From an uncultured Pseudodesulfovibrio sp. (lineage in GTDB: Bacteria; Desulfobacterota; Desulfovibrionia; Desulfovibrionales; Desulfovibrionaceae), in NCBI RefSeq assembly GCF_963677845.1, contig NZ_OY782498.1:1120001-1184000 (forward strand): a stretch of 64,000 bases of DNA, given 5' to 3'. Of the stretch, positions 51,131 to 59,459 are shown piece after piece. The position numbers and the translations under genes are program-made. Positions within the stretch are counted from its first letter, which is position 1, and each line of letters begins with the position of its first letter. Under the pieces are notes generated by a model. It did not search any database. It worked only from the letters and a program-made list of their open reading frames with translations, and had not been told where the DNA came from.

Positions 51131-51475
51131 TCAATGTTCTGCCAAATAGTCGAACATGAAGGCGTATGCATTCCGCATTTCTTTTTCCAGAGAGTCCAGA
51201 TGTACCATAGCCGCTTTCATATCTTTGGCTTTGGAGGCATTTTCAAGTTTCAGGCAACACTCTCGGACTCGATCAACGCCAATGGTGGCAGCGCCGCCTT
51301 TGAGTGAGTGCGCCAAATGACGCAATCGTTCGACATCCTGCGATTGTAGGGCGTCTTTGATTTCCTGAATACGTTTTGGCTCCTGAGATATGAATACGGT
51401 AAACATCCGCTTAAGGAACGGGCGTTTACCTGCCATTGATTCCAGGAATCTGCTATCTATTATTTCTTTATGCAC
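51131..51475 (-). CDS. Stand-alone histidine phosphotransfer (HPt) protein
   Basis: 114 residues, all helical. The phosphorylated histidine is His56 in LAHSLKGGAATIG, the classic HPt core. It should shuttle phosphate between a hybrid histidine kinase and a response regulator; neither is encoded nearby. GAGGAA lies upstream, though about ten bases from the ATG. It has its own promoter. Confidence 0.9.
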   Translation of the reverse strand: MHKEIIDSRFLESMAGKRPFLKRMFTVFISQEPKRIQEIKDALQSQDVERLRHLAHSLKGGAATIGVDRVRECCLKLENASKAKDMKAAMVHLDSLEKEMRNAYAFMFDYLAEH

Positions 51476-51527
51476 TGACGAATTCCTCTTTCTGCACCGC
51501 CATGGTGTCAGTGTTGTGAATTATCCT

Positions 51528-51556
51528 CTTATACGGTGCCATGCGATTTTCGGCAA
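51528..51556 (-). promoter_or_regulatory. Promoter of the HPt gene (minus strand)
   Basis: On the minus strand TTGCCG, a 17-bp spacer and TATAAG lie about 50 bp before the start codon. Confidence 0.55.
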
Positions 51557-51680
51557 CATTTTTGAACCCTGTGTTGACGTAAAAATGAAGAAAAAGGAAA
51601 TGGACCGTTCTTGTTTTTGTATGATTTTATTTGAAACCATTGTAATATATTGAAAATAGAGTTGGGTATGACGAGGTACA

Positions 51681-51715
51681 AAAAAAGGGTGAAAGCAATA
51701 TGCTTTCACCCTTTA
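51681..51715 (-). terminator. Terminator of the paaK-ACT operon (minus strand)
   Basis: GGGTGAAAGCA/TGCTTTCACCC; on the minus strand the hairpin is followed by a long T run. Confidence 0.9.
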
Positions 51716-51735
51716 TTCTTTTGAAGTTGTGAGAA

Positions 51736-52167
51736 CTACATGGCGTAGAGTTTGTCGCCGGGGATGATGGCAATATTGTTTTTCTGTAACAATTCAATGC
51801 CTTGGTCGGTGCGGTCAAAACGGAAGATAAGCACCGCCGAGTCTCCGCTTTGCTGTACAAATGCGTACATGTATTCCACATTAATACCGGCATTTTGAAG
51901 CATGCTCAGAATGGCGTGCAATCCACCAGGATCGTCGGAAACCTTGACGGCAACAACCGAGGTGCGACCAACGGTAAAGCCTGCTTCCTTTAATGTGTCC
52001 TTGGCTTTGGTAAAGTCGGATACAATTAGGCGCAGGATGCCGAAATCCGAAGTGTCTGCCAGAGACAATGCGCGGATATTTACGCCAGCCTCGGAAAGAA
52101 TACGGGTTACTTCAGCGAGACGTCCGGCTCGATTTTCCAGAAATATGGAGAGTTGATCTACTTTCAT
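51736..52167 (-). CDS. Tandem ACT-domain protein paired with PaaK
   Basis: 143 residues made of two ACT domains: residues 1-65 ([22 protein letters not shown]) and 70-140 ([19 protein letters not shown]). ACT domains bind amino acids and regulate metabolism. The gene lies 26 bp after the phenylacetate-CoA ligase gene, a pairing common in anaerobes, so it probably senses an aromatic or related amino acid and modulates the ligase or a connected enzyme. GGAGAT lies before the ATG. Its operon carries the Phe-rich leader described at 53616. Confidence 0.92.
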   Translation of the reverse strand: MKVDQLSIFLENRAGRLAEVTRILSEAGVNIRALSLADTSDFGILRLIVSDFTKAKDTLKEAGFTVGRTSVVAVKVSDDPGGLHAILSMLQNAGINVEYMYAFVQQSGDSAVLIFRFDRTDQGIELLQKNNIAIIPGDKLYAM

Positions 52168-52193
52168 AATGATCTCCTTGTGAATTGGAGGCG

Positions 52194-53498
52194 TTAGCCT
52201 TCTTTTCTCTTGTCGATGATGCGCTTGGCTTTACCCACAGAGCGTTCAATCTCTTTGGGACTGACCAATTTTACCTTGGCGGTGACACCGAGGAATTCTT
52301 TAATGTTTTTCATTACCTTTGATTCGACGCGTTGTAAATTCTTAATCTCATCGGAGAAAATGGACTCGTTGACTTCCACTTGAACTTCCAGAGTATCAAG
52401 GTTGCCCTTGCGATCAACAATAAGTTGGTAGTGTGGAGTTAACCCTTCGGTTTCAATGAGTATTGATTCGATTTGAGACGGGAAGACATTGACGCCGCGG
52501 ATGATGAGCATGTCGTCCGAGCGACCAGTTACACGCTTCATGCGGGCAGTGGTGCGACCACATTTGCAGGGCGTGGTGTTCAAGGTGGTCAGGTCGCGTG
52601 TTCGATAACGGATGAGCGGGATGCCTTCTTTGGTCAGTGTCGTGAAGACCAACTCGCCTTCCTCTCCCGGAGCAACAGGCTCGCCGGTTTCGGGGTTGAT
52701 CGTTTCCGCAAGGAAGTGATCTTCCTGAATGTGCAGTCCGTCTTGAGCTTCAAGACATTCAATAGCAACACCAGGTCCCATGATTTCGGACAGGCCGTAG
52801 ATGTCGATGGCTTTGATGCCAAGTTTTTTCTCGATTTCAAGACGCATTTCGTTGGTCCATGGCTCAGCACCGAAAATACCGATGCGCAAGGGGAGCTTCT
52901 TGATATCGATGCCCATTTCCTCGCCGGTTTCTGCCAGGAACAGGGCGTAAGATGGAGTGGCGCAGATGACATCCGGTGCGAAATCCTTGAGCAGGGTAAC
53001 CTGTCTGCGGGTGGCGCCACCGGAAATGGGAACGACTGTCGCCCCTAGGGCTTCTGCGCCGTAGTGCGCGCCAAGGCCGCCTGTGAACAAACCGTAACCG
53101 TAGGCGTTGTGTACGGTGTCACTGGCCGACGCTCCTGCTGCCATGAAGGACCGGGCCATGAGTTCGCCCCAGTTTTTGATGTCACGCTTGGTGTAGCCAA
53201 CGACTGTCGCTGTGCCGGTGGTGCCGGATGAAGAATGGAGACGGACAATCTGGTCTTTAGGGACCGAGAAGAGGCCGAAGGGGTACTGATCGCGAAGATC
53301 CTGCTTGACGGTGAATGGGAGCAGGGTGAGGTCTTTCAGGCTTTTGATGTCTTGAGGCTTAACACCTTTCTCGTCAAATTTTTTCTTATAGAACGGGACA
53401 TTGGCATATACTCGTTCACAGAGAGCCTGGAGCCTTCGGAGCTGTATTTTTTCCAGATCTTCTCTGGGCAGGGTTTCATTCTTTACATCATAAATCAT
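52194..53498 (-). CDS. paaK: Phenylacetate-CoA ligase (aryl-acid-CoA ligase)
   Basis: 434 residues from ATG 53498, with AAGGAGG upstream; the frame is open further 5' into the leader but without start signals. AMP-forming ligase motifs are intact: the P-loop [25 protein letters not shown], and [16 protein letters not shown] at the hinge before the C-terminal domain. It activates phenylacetate or a similar aryl acid to the CoA thioester in the cytosol. In anaerobes the product can be formed or consumed by indolepyruvate oxidoreductases; those genes are not in the window. The upstream attenuator suggests control by phenylalanine supply. Confidence 0.92.
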   Translation of the reverse strand: MIYDVKNETLPREDLEKIQLRRLQALCERVYANVPFYKKKFDEKGVKPQDIKSLKDLTLLPFTVKQDLRDQYPFGLFSVPKDQIVRLHSSSGTTGTATVVGYTKRDIKNWGELMARSFMAAGASASDTVHNAYGYGLFTGGLGAHYGAEALGATVVPISGGATRRQVTLLKDFAPDVICATPSYALFLAETGEEMGIDIKKLPLRIGIFGAEPWTNEMRLEIEKKLGIKAIDIYGLSEIMGPGVAIECLEAQDGLHIQEDHFLAETINPETGEPVAPGEEGELVFTTLTKEGIPLIRYRTRDLTTLNTTPCKCGRTTARMKRVTGRSDDMLIIRGVNVFPSQIESILIETEGLTPHYQLIVDRKGNLDTLEVQVEVNESIFSDEIKNLQRVESKVMKNIKEFLGVTAKVKLVSPKEIERSVGKAKRIIDKRKEG

Positions 53499-53550
53499 CC
53501 CTAGAACCTCCTTGCGCGGCCTTAATCGGCCCATGTTGACAAAATAAAAA

Positions 53551-53613
53551 ACCACGGTCCTTTCGGCCCGTGGTCTGATTAGCGTTTTTACCGCTCCAAA
53601 TACTCCACGAGCC
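53551..53613 (-). promoter_or_regulatory. Attenuator: mutually exclusive antiterminator and terminator hairpins
   Basis: Read on the minus strand. Segment 2 (53613-53605) is GGCUCGUGG, segment 3 (53573-53565) is CCACGGGCC, and segment 4 (53557-53551) is CCGUGGU. Segments 2 and 3 can pair over nine positions (one G-U) as antiterminator. ACCACGG (53574-53568) and segment 4 pair over seven, with an inner CC-GAAA-GG cap and a UUUUUAUUUU tail, as intrinsic terminator. Both use the same bases, so only one can form. A small AGCG/CGCU hairpin (53595-53581) lies in the antiterminator loop. Confidence 0.8.
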
Positions 53614-53615
53614 AC

Positions 53616-53669
53616 CTACTGGGGGCACATAAAGAAGAAAAAGGAGCGAAATACGAGGAAATTTTTCAT
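53616..53669 (-). CDS. Phe-rich leader peptide of the paaK-ACT operon
   Basis: 17 codons: MKNFLVFRSFFFFMCPQ, with six Phe, four of them consecutive at 53631-53642. The UAG stop lies two bases before antiterminator segment 2. The arrangement matches leader peptides of Phe-regulated operons such as pheA and pheST of E. coli. A ribosome stalled at the Phe run would leave segment 2 free; a ribosome reaching the stop would cover it. The weak point is the lack of a clear Shine-Dalgarno sequence (only GGGG about 13 bases upstream). GCCCCC (53626-53621) can pair imperfectly with GGUGGC (53616-53611) as a pause hairpin. Confidence 0.75.
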   Translation of the reverse strand: MKNFLVFRSFFFFMCPQ

Positions 53670-53821
53670 AAAGGAGAGACTGCCCCATGTTCCCGACTCC
53701 GTCAAGGGGTTTATCATTGGGCCGCAGCAAGGAACACGATAAGAAAGGAAAGGTTCCTGCCATTGCGGACCGGGGCAAAGTGCATTACATGGCTATGAGT
53801 CGCCTAACGAATGAGGTTTAT

Positions 53822-54412
53822 ATGCAGTTCAGGGAATTAATGGTACAGAATAGGTCGCGGCGGAAATTCGACGAATCCCGACCGGTGGACATACAGACAT
53901 TGGTCGACTTGGTTGAATTGACTCGATTCATGCCGTCAGGCAGGAACATGCAGCCGTTGAAGTACATTGCTGTCGCAGATAAAGTACAGTGTGATGCCAT
54001 TTTCCCGTTGTTGGGATGGGCTGGTTACCTTAAGGATTGGAAAGGGCCTGCTGAAGGTGAGCGTCCAACCGGGTATATTGTCGTGATGCTCGACAGGAGT
54101 TTGGCAGATGATCCTGGGTGCGATCATGGTATTGCCAGTCAATCCATCATGCTGGGGGCCGTGGAAAAAGGGTTTGGTGGATGCATTATTGGGACGGTTA
54201 ACAGAAGGAAACTGTCTCGGATGCTCGACCTGCCGGAAAATTTCGATATACTTCTGGTGTTGGCACTTGGTGTGCCAGCTCAGGATGTGGTGGTGGAACC
54301 GCTTCCATCCGACGGAAGTATACACTATTGGAGCGGTGACGATGACAGGCATCATGTGCCCAAACGTGGGTTGGATGATTTGCTTGTTGGATGTTACCCG
54401 GAAAAAGAATAA
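53822..54412 (+). CDS. Nitroreductase family protein
   Basis: 196 residues from ATG 53822, with GAGG five bases upstream. The FMN-binding N-terminus NRSRRKFDESRPV, the SGRNMQPLKYI loop and the GGCIIGTVNRRKL stretch identify the nitroreductase/FMN-dependent oxidoreductase fold. The frame is open from ATG 53687, which has AAGGAGAG upstream, but the extra 45 residues are polar, unlike the family, and would cover the paaK operon's control region; I therefore prefer the shorter form. The substrate is unknown. rsfS follows 27 bp later. Confidence 0.85.
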   Translation: MQFRELMVQNRSRRKFDESRPVDIQTLVDLVELTRFMPSGRNMQPLKYIAVADKVQCDAIFPLLGWAGYLKDWKGPAEGERPTGYIVVMLDRSLADDPGCDHGIASQSIMLGAVEKGFGGCIIGTVNRRKLSRMLDLPENFDILLVLALGVPAQDVVVEPLPSDGSIHYWSGDDDRHHVPKRGLDDLLVGCYPEKE

Positions 54413-54439
54413 TATGTATCGAAAGATACGAGGATTACA

Positions 54440-54808
54440 TTGTTGAACAAAGAAAAGAAATTTCAGGAAATGGCGAGTGAAGACAAGGCCCGAATTGTTG
54501 CTGAATGGCTTGACGAAAAACAGGGTGAAAATGTCGTTGTCATTGATGTGTCAAAGATAAGTTCTGTCACAGATATGACTTTGGTTGTTTCAGCCCGTGG
54601 TGTGAAGCATGCCAAAGCATTGGCAGAATACATTCTGGACAAGGCTGCTGAGGATAATATCGAGTTTTTGAGCATGGAAGGCCAGAAGACAGGTGAATGG
54701 ATTCTGGTTGATCTAAATGATGTGCTGGTTCATATTTTCCTTGAAGAGTTGCGTGGGTTCTACAATATCGAAGGTATGTGGAACGAAGCTCCAAAAATTA
54801 AAATTTAG
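54440..54808 (+). CDS. rsfS: Ribosomal silencing factor RsfS
   Basis: 122 residues from TTG 54440, with GAGG six bases upstream. Conserved features are DVSKISSVTDMTLVVSARGVKHAKALAE, GEWILVDLNDVLVHIF and the final YNIEGMW. RsfS binds ribosomal protein uL14 and blocks subunit joining when nutrients are short. gpmI follows after 18 bp. Confidence 0.94.
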   Translation: MLNKEKKFQEMASEDKARIVAEWLDEKQGENVVVIDVSKISSVTDMTLVVSARGVKHAKALAEYILDKAAEDNIEFLSMEGQKTGEWILVDLNDVLVHIFLEELRGFYNIEGMWNEAPKIKI

Positions 54809-54826
54809 CCAATGCCTGGAGGCGTC

Positions 54827-56359
54827 ATGCCCGAACCGAAGAAAACACTCCTGTTGATTCTGGACGGATGGGGTATTGCCCCCGAAGGGGCAGGAAACTG
54901 CGTCCGCAACGCCGCAACGCCACGCTTGGATGCTCTTCTGGCCGATTATCCCAATACCCGGTTGACCTGTTCTGGGCGTGCCGTGGGATTGCCTGATGGA
55001 TTTATGGGCAATTCCGAAGTTGGACATATGAACATCGGTGGTGGTCGTATTATCTATCAGGATATGACTCGTATCGATATGTCCATAGAGAACGGCAGCT
55101 TTTTTGATAATGCGACTCTCAAGGATTTGATGGCGAAAACCAAGGCAGGAACCGGACGGCTTCATCTCATGGGGCTGGTTTCTGATGGTGGTGTTCATAG
55201 TCATCAGAATCATATCTACGCTGTGCTTAAGATGGCCAAAGAGCAAGGAGTGCCAGAGGTTTTTGTTCATGCCTTTATGGATGGCCGCGACACTTCGCCT
55301 ACGAATGGTTTGGGATATGTGCGTCTGTTGATGGAGAAGATGGAAGAAATTGGTATCGGTCAGGTCGCGACCGTGAGTGGCCGGTATTGGGCCATGGACC
55401 GTGACAAACGGTTTGAGCGTAATGAGTTTGCCTATAAAACATTGGTTTCCGGCGAAGGTGGTGTCATGCCTGATCCGCTTTCCGGTATTCAAGCTTCCTA
55501 TGATGCGGGGGAAACCGATGAGTTTATCAAACCGAGCATTATTGATGGCGTGAACGGACAGATTGCCGATGGCGACGGCGTGTTTTTCTTTAATTTTCGG
55601 GCAGACCGTGCGCGGCAGATTAGTCGTGCTCTATTTGAGAAAGATTTTAATGAGTTTCCGCGCGCTTCGGTTCCTGAAATGGTCGAATTTGCCACTATGA
55701 CACAGTATGAATCTTCTTTCCCCATGCCCACAGCCTTTCCGCCTGAAAGTTATAGTGGAACATTGGGAGAAGTGGTTTCCGGCAAAGGAATGAAACAATT
55801 GCGTATTGCCGAGACTGAGAAATATGCTCATGTAACCTATTTCCTTAATTGTGGTCGTGAAGATCCTTTCCCGAATGAAGATCGTGTCATGATTTCCTCG
55901 CCGCGTGAGGTTGCTACATACGATCAGAAACCGCAGATGAGTGCTGATGAAGTTGCAGATACGCTCATAGGCAAGTTCCCGGACTATGATTTGTGTGTCT
56001 GTAATCTCGCTAATCTCGATATGGTGGGGCACACTGGCATTATTGATGCTGCCAAGCAAGCCTGTGTAACAGTTGATGCTTGTGTTGGGCGAATTGTAGA
56101 TACGGTTTTGACGACTGGTGGCCGTATGCTTTTGACTGCGGACCATGGTAATGCCGAGAAATTGATTGCTGACGATGGCAGTCCGCATACGGCGCATACA
56201 ACCAACCCGGTTCCCCTTGTATATATTGAAAAAGGGTGCGAAGGTGCTGAACTTGAAGAGGGTATTCTTGGCGATTTGGCACCTACGATTCTTGGATTGT
56301 GGGGCATTGAGCAGCCCGCTGAGATGACCGGAAAGAACCTGGTGAAAAAGAGAAAATAA
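54827..56359 (+). CDS. gpmI: 2,3-bisphosphoglycerate-independent phosphoglycerate mutase
   Basis: 510 residues from ATG 54827; an in-frame ATG at 54812 lies upstream of the GGAGG site and is rejected. The N-terminal LLILDGWGIAP and the phosphoserine site Ser63 in GFMGNSEVGHMNIG are intact, as are the C-terminal Mn ligands (NLDMVGHTG, TADHGNAEK). It interconverts 3- and 2-phosphoglycerate in glycolysis and gluconeogenesis. Its stop overlaps the next start by one base. Confidence 0.97.
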   Translation: MPEPKKTLLLILDGWGIAPEGAGNCVRNAATPRLDALLADYPNTRLTCSGRAVGLPDGFMGNSEVGHMNIGGGRIIYQDMTRIDMSIENGSFFDNATLKDLMAKTKAGTGRLHLMGLVSDGGVHSHQNHIYAVLKMAKEQGVPEVFVHAFMDGRDTSPTNGLGYVRLLMEKMEEIGIGQVATVSGRYWAMDRDKRFERNEFAYKTLVSGEGGVMPDPLSGIQASYDAGETDEFIKPSIIDGVNGQIADGDGVFFFNFRADRARQISRALFEKDFNEFPRASVPEMVEFATMTQYESSFPMPTAFPPESYSGTLGEVVSGKGMKQLRIAETEKYAHVTYFLNCGREDPFPNEDRVMISSPREVATYDQKPQMSADEVADTLIGKFPDYDLCVCNLANLDMVGHTGIIDAAKQACVTVDACVGRIVDTVLTTGGRMLLTADHGNAEKLIADDGSPHTAHTTNPVPLVYIEKGCEGAELEEGILGDLAPTILGLWGIEQPAEMTGKNLVKKRK

Positions 56360-56601
56360 TGGCTGAAACGAAAAAACCACTGACCCCGGTCAAGCCTGCG
56401 GGCATGGAGTTGATATTTCTTTATCCATGTCCACATTGTAGCCGAGAGGTTCCACTTATTGCTCCATCCCGTCCTGCCATGGTGCAGTGTGACGCATGTC
56501 GGGAGAATTTCCCCATAGTCCCTGTGGATGATCGGACTATCCGTTATATGAAGCTTACTTTAGCGGGAGGAAAAGCCGCTATCGACCCAGACTTCCTGTA
56601 G
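56359..56601 (+). CDS. Small two-CxxC protein, probable zinc ribbon
   Basis: 80 residues, coupled to gpmI by a TAATG overlap. Two Cys pairs, Cys24-x2-Cys27 (YPCPHCSREV) and Cys44-x2-Cys47 (VQCDACRENF), give a zinc-ribbon pattern. The family is not recognised. The one-base overlap shows co-expression with phosphoglycerate mutase, but a functional link is unproven. A 17-bp terminator stem follows. Confidence 0.75.
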   Translation: MAETKKPLTPVKPAGMELIFLYPCPHCSREVPLIAPSRPAMVQCDACRENFPIVPVDDRTIRYMKLTLAGGKAAIDPDFL

Positions 56602-56616
56602 TAAACAGATTCTTAT

Positions 56617-56657
56617 AAGAACCGGTCAAAACGATTACGTTTTGACCGGTTCTTTTT
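56617..56657 (+). terminator. Intrinsic terminator with 17-bp perfect stem
   Basis: AAGAACCGGTCAAAACG-ATTA-CGTTTTGACCGGTTCTT followed by more T. Confidence 0.95.
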
Positions 56658-56670
56658 TATTTAGATATAG

Positions 56671-56712
56671 TCTAGAAAAAATCTAGAAATATCTTTTATG
56701 ATTTGCAATCAT
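56671..56712 (+). promoter_or_regulatory. Paired palindromes upstream of the sigma-54 promoter
   Basis: TCTAGA-AAAAA-TCTAGA (56671-56687) and ATGATT-TGC-AATCAT (56698-56712) lie roughly 70-110 bp before the expected transcription start. That is the usual place for enhancer-binding-protein sites of sigma-54 promoters. Assignment is inference. Confidence 0.4.
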
Positions 56713-56752
56713 AGTATTTTTTTAAAAATGAATGATTTCAAAAGACAAATAG

Positions 56753-56771
56753 TTGGCTCGCGAATTGCTTT
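56753..56771 (+). promoter_or_regulatory. Sigma-54 (RpoN) promoter of the chemoreceptor gene
   Basis: TTGGCTCGCGAATTGCTTT matches the -24/-12 consensus TTGGCACG-N4-TTGC with a single mismatch (T for A). The GG and GC doublets are in the required register (12 bases from start to start). Confidence 0.8.
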
Positions 56772-56819
56772 AAACGTATCATTGTTATTCAAGTCAAAAT
56801 AGAGGACTTAAGGATTATG

Positions 56820-58541
56820 ATGATGCGGAAAAGTGGAAAAATAGCCGTAATTACAGCGGTCTTTTTGAGTTTTGGGATTTTGTCAGTGGACGAAGCTGTG
56901 GCCGTGGAGTCTTTCGACAAGGTGACAATTTTGTCAGCAGAAGTTGAGTGGCTTTATTCCATGTTGGGTGTTGGTGGAGTTTTGAGCGTGTGTACCTGTG
57001 TTGGGCTTGTTCTTTTTTATAGAAGAATTGTGCGTAATAAATACAGTGCGTTATTGAATTGTTTGAAATTGGTTGAGCAAGGGAAACGGGATTTGAATTT
57101 CCCATTGAGTAATAATGACATTTTTGGTGATTCTTATACTAAAATAAACCAAATTGTTCAGTACATTAGCGGGTTAGAGAGTGAGCTTGTCGATGTACAG
57201 AGTGCGCTTCGAGTGACCGAAGAAAAGACCGATAAGGCCATTGAAAGTTTTATTATGGCGAAAAAACATGGAGAAAAGGCCCGATGTCAGGGGCTTTTGT
57301 CAGCAGCCGAGACAATGGAATTGTCGTTACAAAGTATTAGGGACCAATCCAATCTGTTGGACAATGCAACCTCCCAGGCAAGTCTCGGAGCCGTCAGGCA
57401 GCAACAGATCGTATTAAGTGCTGTCTCTGCGACAGAGCAGATGAATGGTGCCGTGGCAGAAACCGCTGAGAATGCCGCGGCGGCGGCCTCTGGTGCGAAG
57501 TTGGTTATGGGGCAGGCTTCGTCTGGGGCGACTATTGTCACACAGACTCGAGAAGCTATTGAGTCTGTTTCAAAAAAATCTCAGGTTTTGGTTGAGAGTG
57601 TCGCTGGTCTAGGGACTCAAGCTGATGGTGTGGGGACAATCATAGGCGTTATTTCTGATATTGCCGATCAGACAAATCTATTGGCATTAAATGCAGCAAT
57701 TGAAGCAGCTCGAGCAGGAGATGCCGGACGAGGTTTTGCTGTCGTGGCCGATGAAGTTCGTAAGCTTGCGGAGAAGACCATGGAGGCGACTCGTGATGTC
57801 GGTTTGGCTATCGAAGGCATTCAGGAGCAAGTGTCTCAGACTATTGAAGGAGTACAGGGAATGGCTGGGCTTGCTGATACGGCTGCACGATTGGCTGATG
57901 AATCCGGCTCTGCATTGGAGGAAATAGTGGCACATTCAGGAGCAAGTGCTGGACAAATCAGTGCCATTGCTGCGGCCGCTCAGCAGCAGTCCGTATCCTG
58001 TGCAGAGGTAAATCGTACAATTTCCGAGATTCATGGAATTTCTACAGAGACTGGACAGGGAATGACTCATGCCGCGGATACTGTTGGTCTTTTGACTGAG
58101 CGGGTGGATGACTTGGCAACTATGACGGGTGTTTTCCGTCTAGTTGGTCATGGTCGGGTGCAAGCTGTCATTGAAGAATTGTCAAAAGCTGCAGATGTGC
58201 AGTCCTGTGAGCGTTTACGGCAGGAGGATGCCATACGGCGGACGTTGCATGCTAACGAATTTCTTGAATTAATGTATGTTACTGATTCAAAAGGCATGCA
58301 AGTTGTCAGTAATATGGGAGGATTGGTTTCGAATTATTCAGAGGATGCTTCAGCATTTGGTGCGGATTGGTCATCTCGTCCATGGTTTATGGCAGCCATG
58401 GCGACCAGCACTTTTTTTGTCTCTGATGTGTATACCTCGTCAGCATCAGGTGAGAGTTGCATCACTGTATCCAGTCCGTTTTTTAATACGGAAGGACGGG
58501 TGCTTGGAGTGATTGCCGTAGACGTCCGCGTGGCTGTCTAA
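56820..58541 (+). CDS. Methyl-accepting chemotaxis protein with C-terminal Cache-like domain
   Basis: 573 residues from the second of three successive ATG codons (56817, 56820, 56823); AAGGA spacing favours the second or third. Membrane helices lie at about residues 7-28 and 43-65, with a short periplasmic loop. The signalling domain has the tip [22 protein letters not shown] and flanking coiled coils to about 470. After it comes a domain of about 100 residues ([44 protein letters not shown]) typical of Cache/PDC sensors, here predicted to be cytoplasmic. The sigma-54 promoter upstream suggests co-regulation with flagellar genes. The ligand is unknown. Confidence 0.9.
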   Translation: MMRKSGKIAVITAVFLSFGILSVDEAVAVESFDKVTILSAEVEWLYSMLGVGGVLSVCTCVGLVLFYRRIVRNKYSALLNCLKLVEQGKRDLNFPLSNNDIFGDSYTKINQIVQYISGLESELVDVQSALRVTEEKTDKAIESFIMAKKHGEKARCQGLLSAAETMELSLQSIRDQSNLLDNATSQASLGAVRQQQIVLSAVSATEQMNGAVAETAENAAAAASGAKLVMGQASSGATIVTQTREAIESVSKKSQVLVESVAGLGTQADGVGTIIGVISDIADQTNLLALNAAIEAARAGDAGRGFAVVADEVRKLAEKTMEATRDVGLAIEGIQEQVSQTIEGVQGMAGLADTAARLADESGSALEEIVAHSGASAGQISAIAAAAQQQSVSCAEVNRTISEIHGISTETGQGMTHAADTVGLLTERVDDLATMTGVFRLVGHGRVQAVIEELSKAADVQSCERLRQEDAIRRTLHANEFLELMYVTDSKGMQVVSNMGGLVSNYSEDASAFGADWSSRPWFMAAMATSTFFVSDVYTSSASGESCITVSSPFFNTEGRVLGVIAVDVRVAV

Positions 58542-58554
58542 TTTTTGGTTCTTT

Positions 58555-59451
58555 TTAAGTTTTGCTTTTGTATTGCATGAGGATGTTGCCAGCGACGATA
58601 AAGCCGAGTCCGGCGATTGTTGCGGGCAGGATTTCTTCGCCCACCAGAAAGTGGATGAAGATAAGCGAGAGGAATGGGGAGAGAAATATGAGGTTTGCAA
58701 TACGGGCGGTACCTCCGCCATCAGGTGTTGCTGCGTATTTCATGGCCGTGAGCCAGAGGGCGAAGGTGATGCCCATTTCGAAGAATCCAACATAGGCTGC
58801 GGATAGTGCTGATATCATGTCCAAAGTTGGCAACTTTGAGAAAACAAGTGTTGCAATAATGATGAGCGGGAAACCACAGAGAAAACCGAGGAGTAATCCA
58901 GCGATAGGATCAGCTTTGCTCCGGGTGTTGAATATCCAGTAAAGCGCCCATATGACCGTGCTTGCCAGAGCAAGTCCAACACCTGTGAGGTTGGAGAATT
59001 CAAGAGAGAACGGGTTGCCATGAGTGGAGATGACGACCACGCCGAAATAGCTCAGGAAAATAGCGGCCATATCTTTCCCTGACATTTTCTGGCCTAGCAG
59101 AGGGATGGAGAGCAACGACAGAGTAATGGCCCAAGTATAGTTGATGGGTTGGGCTTCTTGCGCCGGAAGCAGGTCGTATGCTTTGAACAGAATGACGTAG
59201 TAAAGGAATGGGTTAAGCATGCCAAGTAGGGCAGATCGTACCATTTCGCGCCGTGGCATTCGTGTTAGTTCATGGAGTTTGCCTTGAAGGATTAGGATCC
59301 CGGTGAGTGCGACAATGGAGGCGGCACAGGCCATGAGCAGAAGTTGGAGCGGGTCCAGTCTGGTCAGAGCTATTTTAAAGGCAGAGGCCACGGTGGACCA
59401 TATGCCCACCGTGACCAATCCGAATGTCAGTGCTTTTTTTTTGTTGTTCAC
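58555..59451 (-). CDS. EamA/DMT family transporter
   Basis: 298 residues from GTG 59451. Ten hydrophobic helices arranged as two EamA repeats (FGLVTVGIWSTVASAFKIAL at the start; LTGVGLALASTVIWALYWIF for the second). Such proteins export or import small metabolites; the substrate cannot be predicted. It starts eight bases after the LOG-family gene, so the two form an operon. It is convergent with the chemoreceptor gene. Confidence 0.9.
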   Translation of the reverse strand: MNNKKKALTFGLVTVGIWSTVASAFKIALTRLDPLQLLLMACAASIVALTGILILQGKLHELTRMPRREMVRSALLGMLNPFLYYVILFKAYDLLPAQEAQPINYTWAITLSLLSIPLLGQKMSGKDMAAIFLSYFGVVVISTHGNPFSLEFSNLTGVGLALASTVIWALYWIFNTRSKADPIAGLLLGFLCGFPLIIIATLVFSKLPTLDMISALSAAYVGFFEMGITFALWLTAMKYAATPDGGGTARIANLIFLSPFLSLIFIHFLVGEEILPATIAGLGFIVAGNILMQYKSKT

Positions 59452-59459
59452 GGGTGTGT

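Noticed and set aside
53687-53821. Longer nitroreductase start at ATG 53687 with AAGGAGAG upstream
   Set aside because: The 45 extra residues are polar and unlike the family N-terminus, and a second start at 53822 has its own GAGG site. The purine-rich stretch is also the complement of the Phe codons of the leader peptide, which explains the apparent Shine-Dalgarno.
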